Of a stretch of 13,883 nt of DNA, positions 12,535 to 13,883 are shown in pieces. Position numbers and translations under genes: made by a program. The DNA is from Actinomycetota bacterium. GTDB lineage: Bacteria > Actinomycetota > Actinomycetes > S36-B12 > UBA5976. The notes beneath the pieces are model-generated. The model did no database searches and was not told the origin of the DNA. It saw only the letters and a program-made list of their open reading frames with translations. The stretch lies in the NCBI GenBank assembly GCA_947486505.1, contig CANKTT010000033.1, forward strand, positions 1 through 13,883. The letters are read 5' to 3'. Position 1 is the first letter of the stretch; each line of letters starts with the position of its first letter.

Positions 12535-13883
12535 ATGAGTGATTACCAGCGGGCCTACCAACAAAGCTTGAGCGACCCCGCTGGATTTTGGGGCGAGGCT
12601 GCCAAGTTAGTTAAATGGGATAAAGCCTCGAAAGTCATCTTGGACGACAGCAACATTCCGCTCTATCGCTGGTTCTCTGATGGCATGTTGAACACTTGCT
12701 ACAACGCCCTGGATCGTCATGTTATTGATGGTCGTGCCGATCAACCCGCAGTGATTCACGAAAGCGCAATTACTGGAAAGTCATCGATTTTGACTTACGC
12801 TCAAATGCTGGAAAAGACTGCGCGATTTGCTGGCGCCTTGCGAATGGCTGGAGTTGAAAAAGGGGATCGGGTTGTTATCTACATGCCGATGGTGCCCGAA
12901 GCATTGATCGCCATGCTGGCGTGTGCCAGGTTAGGCGCAGTTCACTCGGTCGTGTTCGGCGGCTTTGCCCCAGCAGAGTTAGCTGCCCGTATCGATGATG
13001 CTAAACCAAAGGTTATTGTCTCTGCATCGTGTGGCCTAGAACCAAGTCGAATAGTCGAATACAAACCAATGCTTGATGAATCCATTGCTTTGGCAACTCA
13101 TAAGCCAAGCCGATGCATCATTCTGCAGCGCGAGCAGCACTTGGTCGAACTTGGTCCACTAGATATGGACTGGAAAGATGCCATGGCTATGGCTGAGCCT
13201 GCTGAATGCGTTTCAGTTGCCGCCACTGATCCGCTCTACATTTTGTATACCTCTGGCACAACAGGAAAGCCAAAGGGAATTGTGCGCGATAACGGCGGAC
13301 ATGCAGTTGCACTCACTTGGTCGATGAAAAATGTTTACGACATCGAAGCTGGCGACATGTGGTGGTCAGCATCAGATGTTGGCTGGGTAGTTGGACACTC
13401 ATACATCGTTTACGCACCGCTTTTTGCAGGTGCCACGACGATTGTTTTTGAAGGCAAACCAGTTGGCACACCAGATGCTGGAACTTTTTGGCGAGTAATT
13501 GAAAAGTATGGCGTTAAAGGTTTGTTTACTGCGCCAACTGCAATCCGGGCAATTCGTAAAGAAGATTACAACGGTGACTTCATCAAAAACACTGACTTTT
13601 CAAAGTTTGAAAATCTATTTCTTGCCGGCGAGCGTCTGGATCCCGATACCTACCACTGGGCGACCGAAAAGTTAGGGGTGCCAGTCATTGACAACTGGTG
13701 GCAAACCGAAACGGGCTGGCCAATTGCATCCAACCTGCGTGGACTGGAGCAAATGCCCATCAAGCCCGGATCACCAACGGTTGCAATTCCTGGGTATGAC
13801 ATTCGCGTTCTAGATGAATCAGGAAAAGAGTTGCCGCCTGGCACCGAAGGAAATATCGCCATCACATTGCCGCTGCCGCCAGG
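12535..13883 (+). CDS. prpE: Propionate--CoA ligase (PrpE/ACSS3-type acyl-CoA synthetase), 3' truncated by window edge
   Basis: This ANL-superfamily enzyme activates propionate (or acetate) to the acyl-CoA through an acyl-AMP intermediate. The frame starts at ATG 12535 and runs through 449 codons to the window edge without a stop; the full family length is about 630. The N-terminus has YQRAYQQSLSDPAGFWGEAA. The AMP/phosphate loop is TSGTTGKPKG (239-248), followed by IVRDNGGHAVAL. SDVGWVVGHSY (280-290), APTAIRAIRKED, FLAGERLDPDTYHWA and WWQTETGW (388-395) come next. RDNGGH and AGERLDPDT favour PrpE/ACSS3 over typical Acs. The C-terminal swivel domain with the regulatory lysine is not in view. 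There is no Shine-Dalgarno; TAGACA (12523-12528) could be a -10 for a leaderless transcript. It is on the same strand as rlmN, 55 bp downstream. Confidence 0.93.
   Translation, partial: MSDYQRAYQQSLSDPAGFWGEAAKLVKWDKASKVILDDSNIPLYRWFSDGMLNTCYNALDRHVIDGRADQPAVIHESAITGKSSILTYAQMLEKTARFAGALRMAGVEKGDRVVIYMPMVPEALIAMLACARLGAVHSVVFGGFAPAELAARIDDAKPKVIVSASCGLEPSRIVEYKPMLDESIALATHKPSRCIILQREQHLVELGPLDMDWKDAMAMAEPAECVSVAATDPLYILYTSGTTGKPKGIVRDNGGHAVALTWSMKNVYDIEAGDMWWSASDVGWVVGHSYIVYAPLFAGATTIVFEGKPVGTPDAGTFWRVIEKYGVKGLFTAPTAIRAIRKEDYNGDFIKNTDFSKFENLFLAGERLDPDTYHWATEKLGVPVIDNWWQTETGWPIASNLRGLEQMPIKPGSPTVAIPGYDIRVLDESGKELPPGTEGNIAITLPLPP

Overview
The window is a stretch of actinobacterial chromosome with moderate, clearly not high, GC. 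Its gene order is rplS, lepB, rnhB, a DUF2469 gene, yraN, comM, dprA, xerC, an M23 peptidase gene on the opposite strand, rpsB, tsf, pyrH, frr, cdsA and rlmN. From memory this matches the conserved order in actinobacteria such as Mycobacterium, where an opposite-strand M23 gene also sits between xerC and rpsB. The compact spacing, moderate GC and lack of mobile elements suggest a streamlined aquatic lineage such as Nanopelagicales (acI). That placement is an inference, because the window contains no 16S gene or other marker that could settle it.

Layout. Bases 1-135 hold the start of a leftward gene cut by the window edge, possibly a SAM-dependent methyltransferase. A 190-bp divergent gap with two palindromes follows. 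rplS (326-676) ends at a strong intrinsic terminator. lepB to dprA (750-5403) are tightly packed, with overlapping stops and starts: lepB/rnhB, yraN/comM (TAATG) and comM/dprA. xerC follows after a 69-bp gap. xerC and the leftward M23 gene converge on a short gap rich in inverted repeats. The M23 gene and rpsB diverge from a gap of about 270 bp that contains a probable rpsB promoter and a highly folded rpsB leader. tsf, pyrH, frr, cdsA, rlmN and a right-truncated propionate-CoA ligase gene (prpE-like) complete the window.

Function. rplS, rpsB, tsf, frr and rlmN serve the ribosome and translation. lepB and cdsA serve protein export and phospholipid synthesis. pyrH supplies UDP. rnhB, comM, dprA and xerC deal with RNA in DNA, processing of incoming DNA and chromosome dimer resolution. 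DUF2469 and YraN are conserved neighbours of unknown or poorly defined role.

Regulation. Several genes (rplS, rpsB, tsf, comM) have clear Shine-Dalgarno sequences. Others (lepB, DUF2469, rlmN, prpE) have none, but carry -10-like hexamers five to nine bases before the start, which suggests leaderless mRNAs. I found no phage, transposon, CRISPR, defence or biosynthetic cluster. The most unusual non-coding elements are the rpsB leader, the tsf-pyrH spacer (a terminator with a duplicated arm next to a 30-bp tandem repeat), and the palindrome over the start codon of the first gene. I did not find a convincing new multi-gene system.
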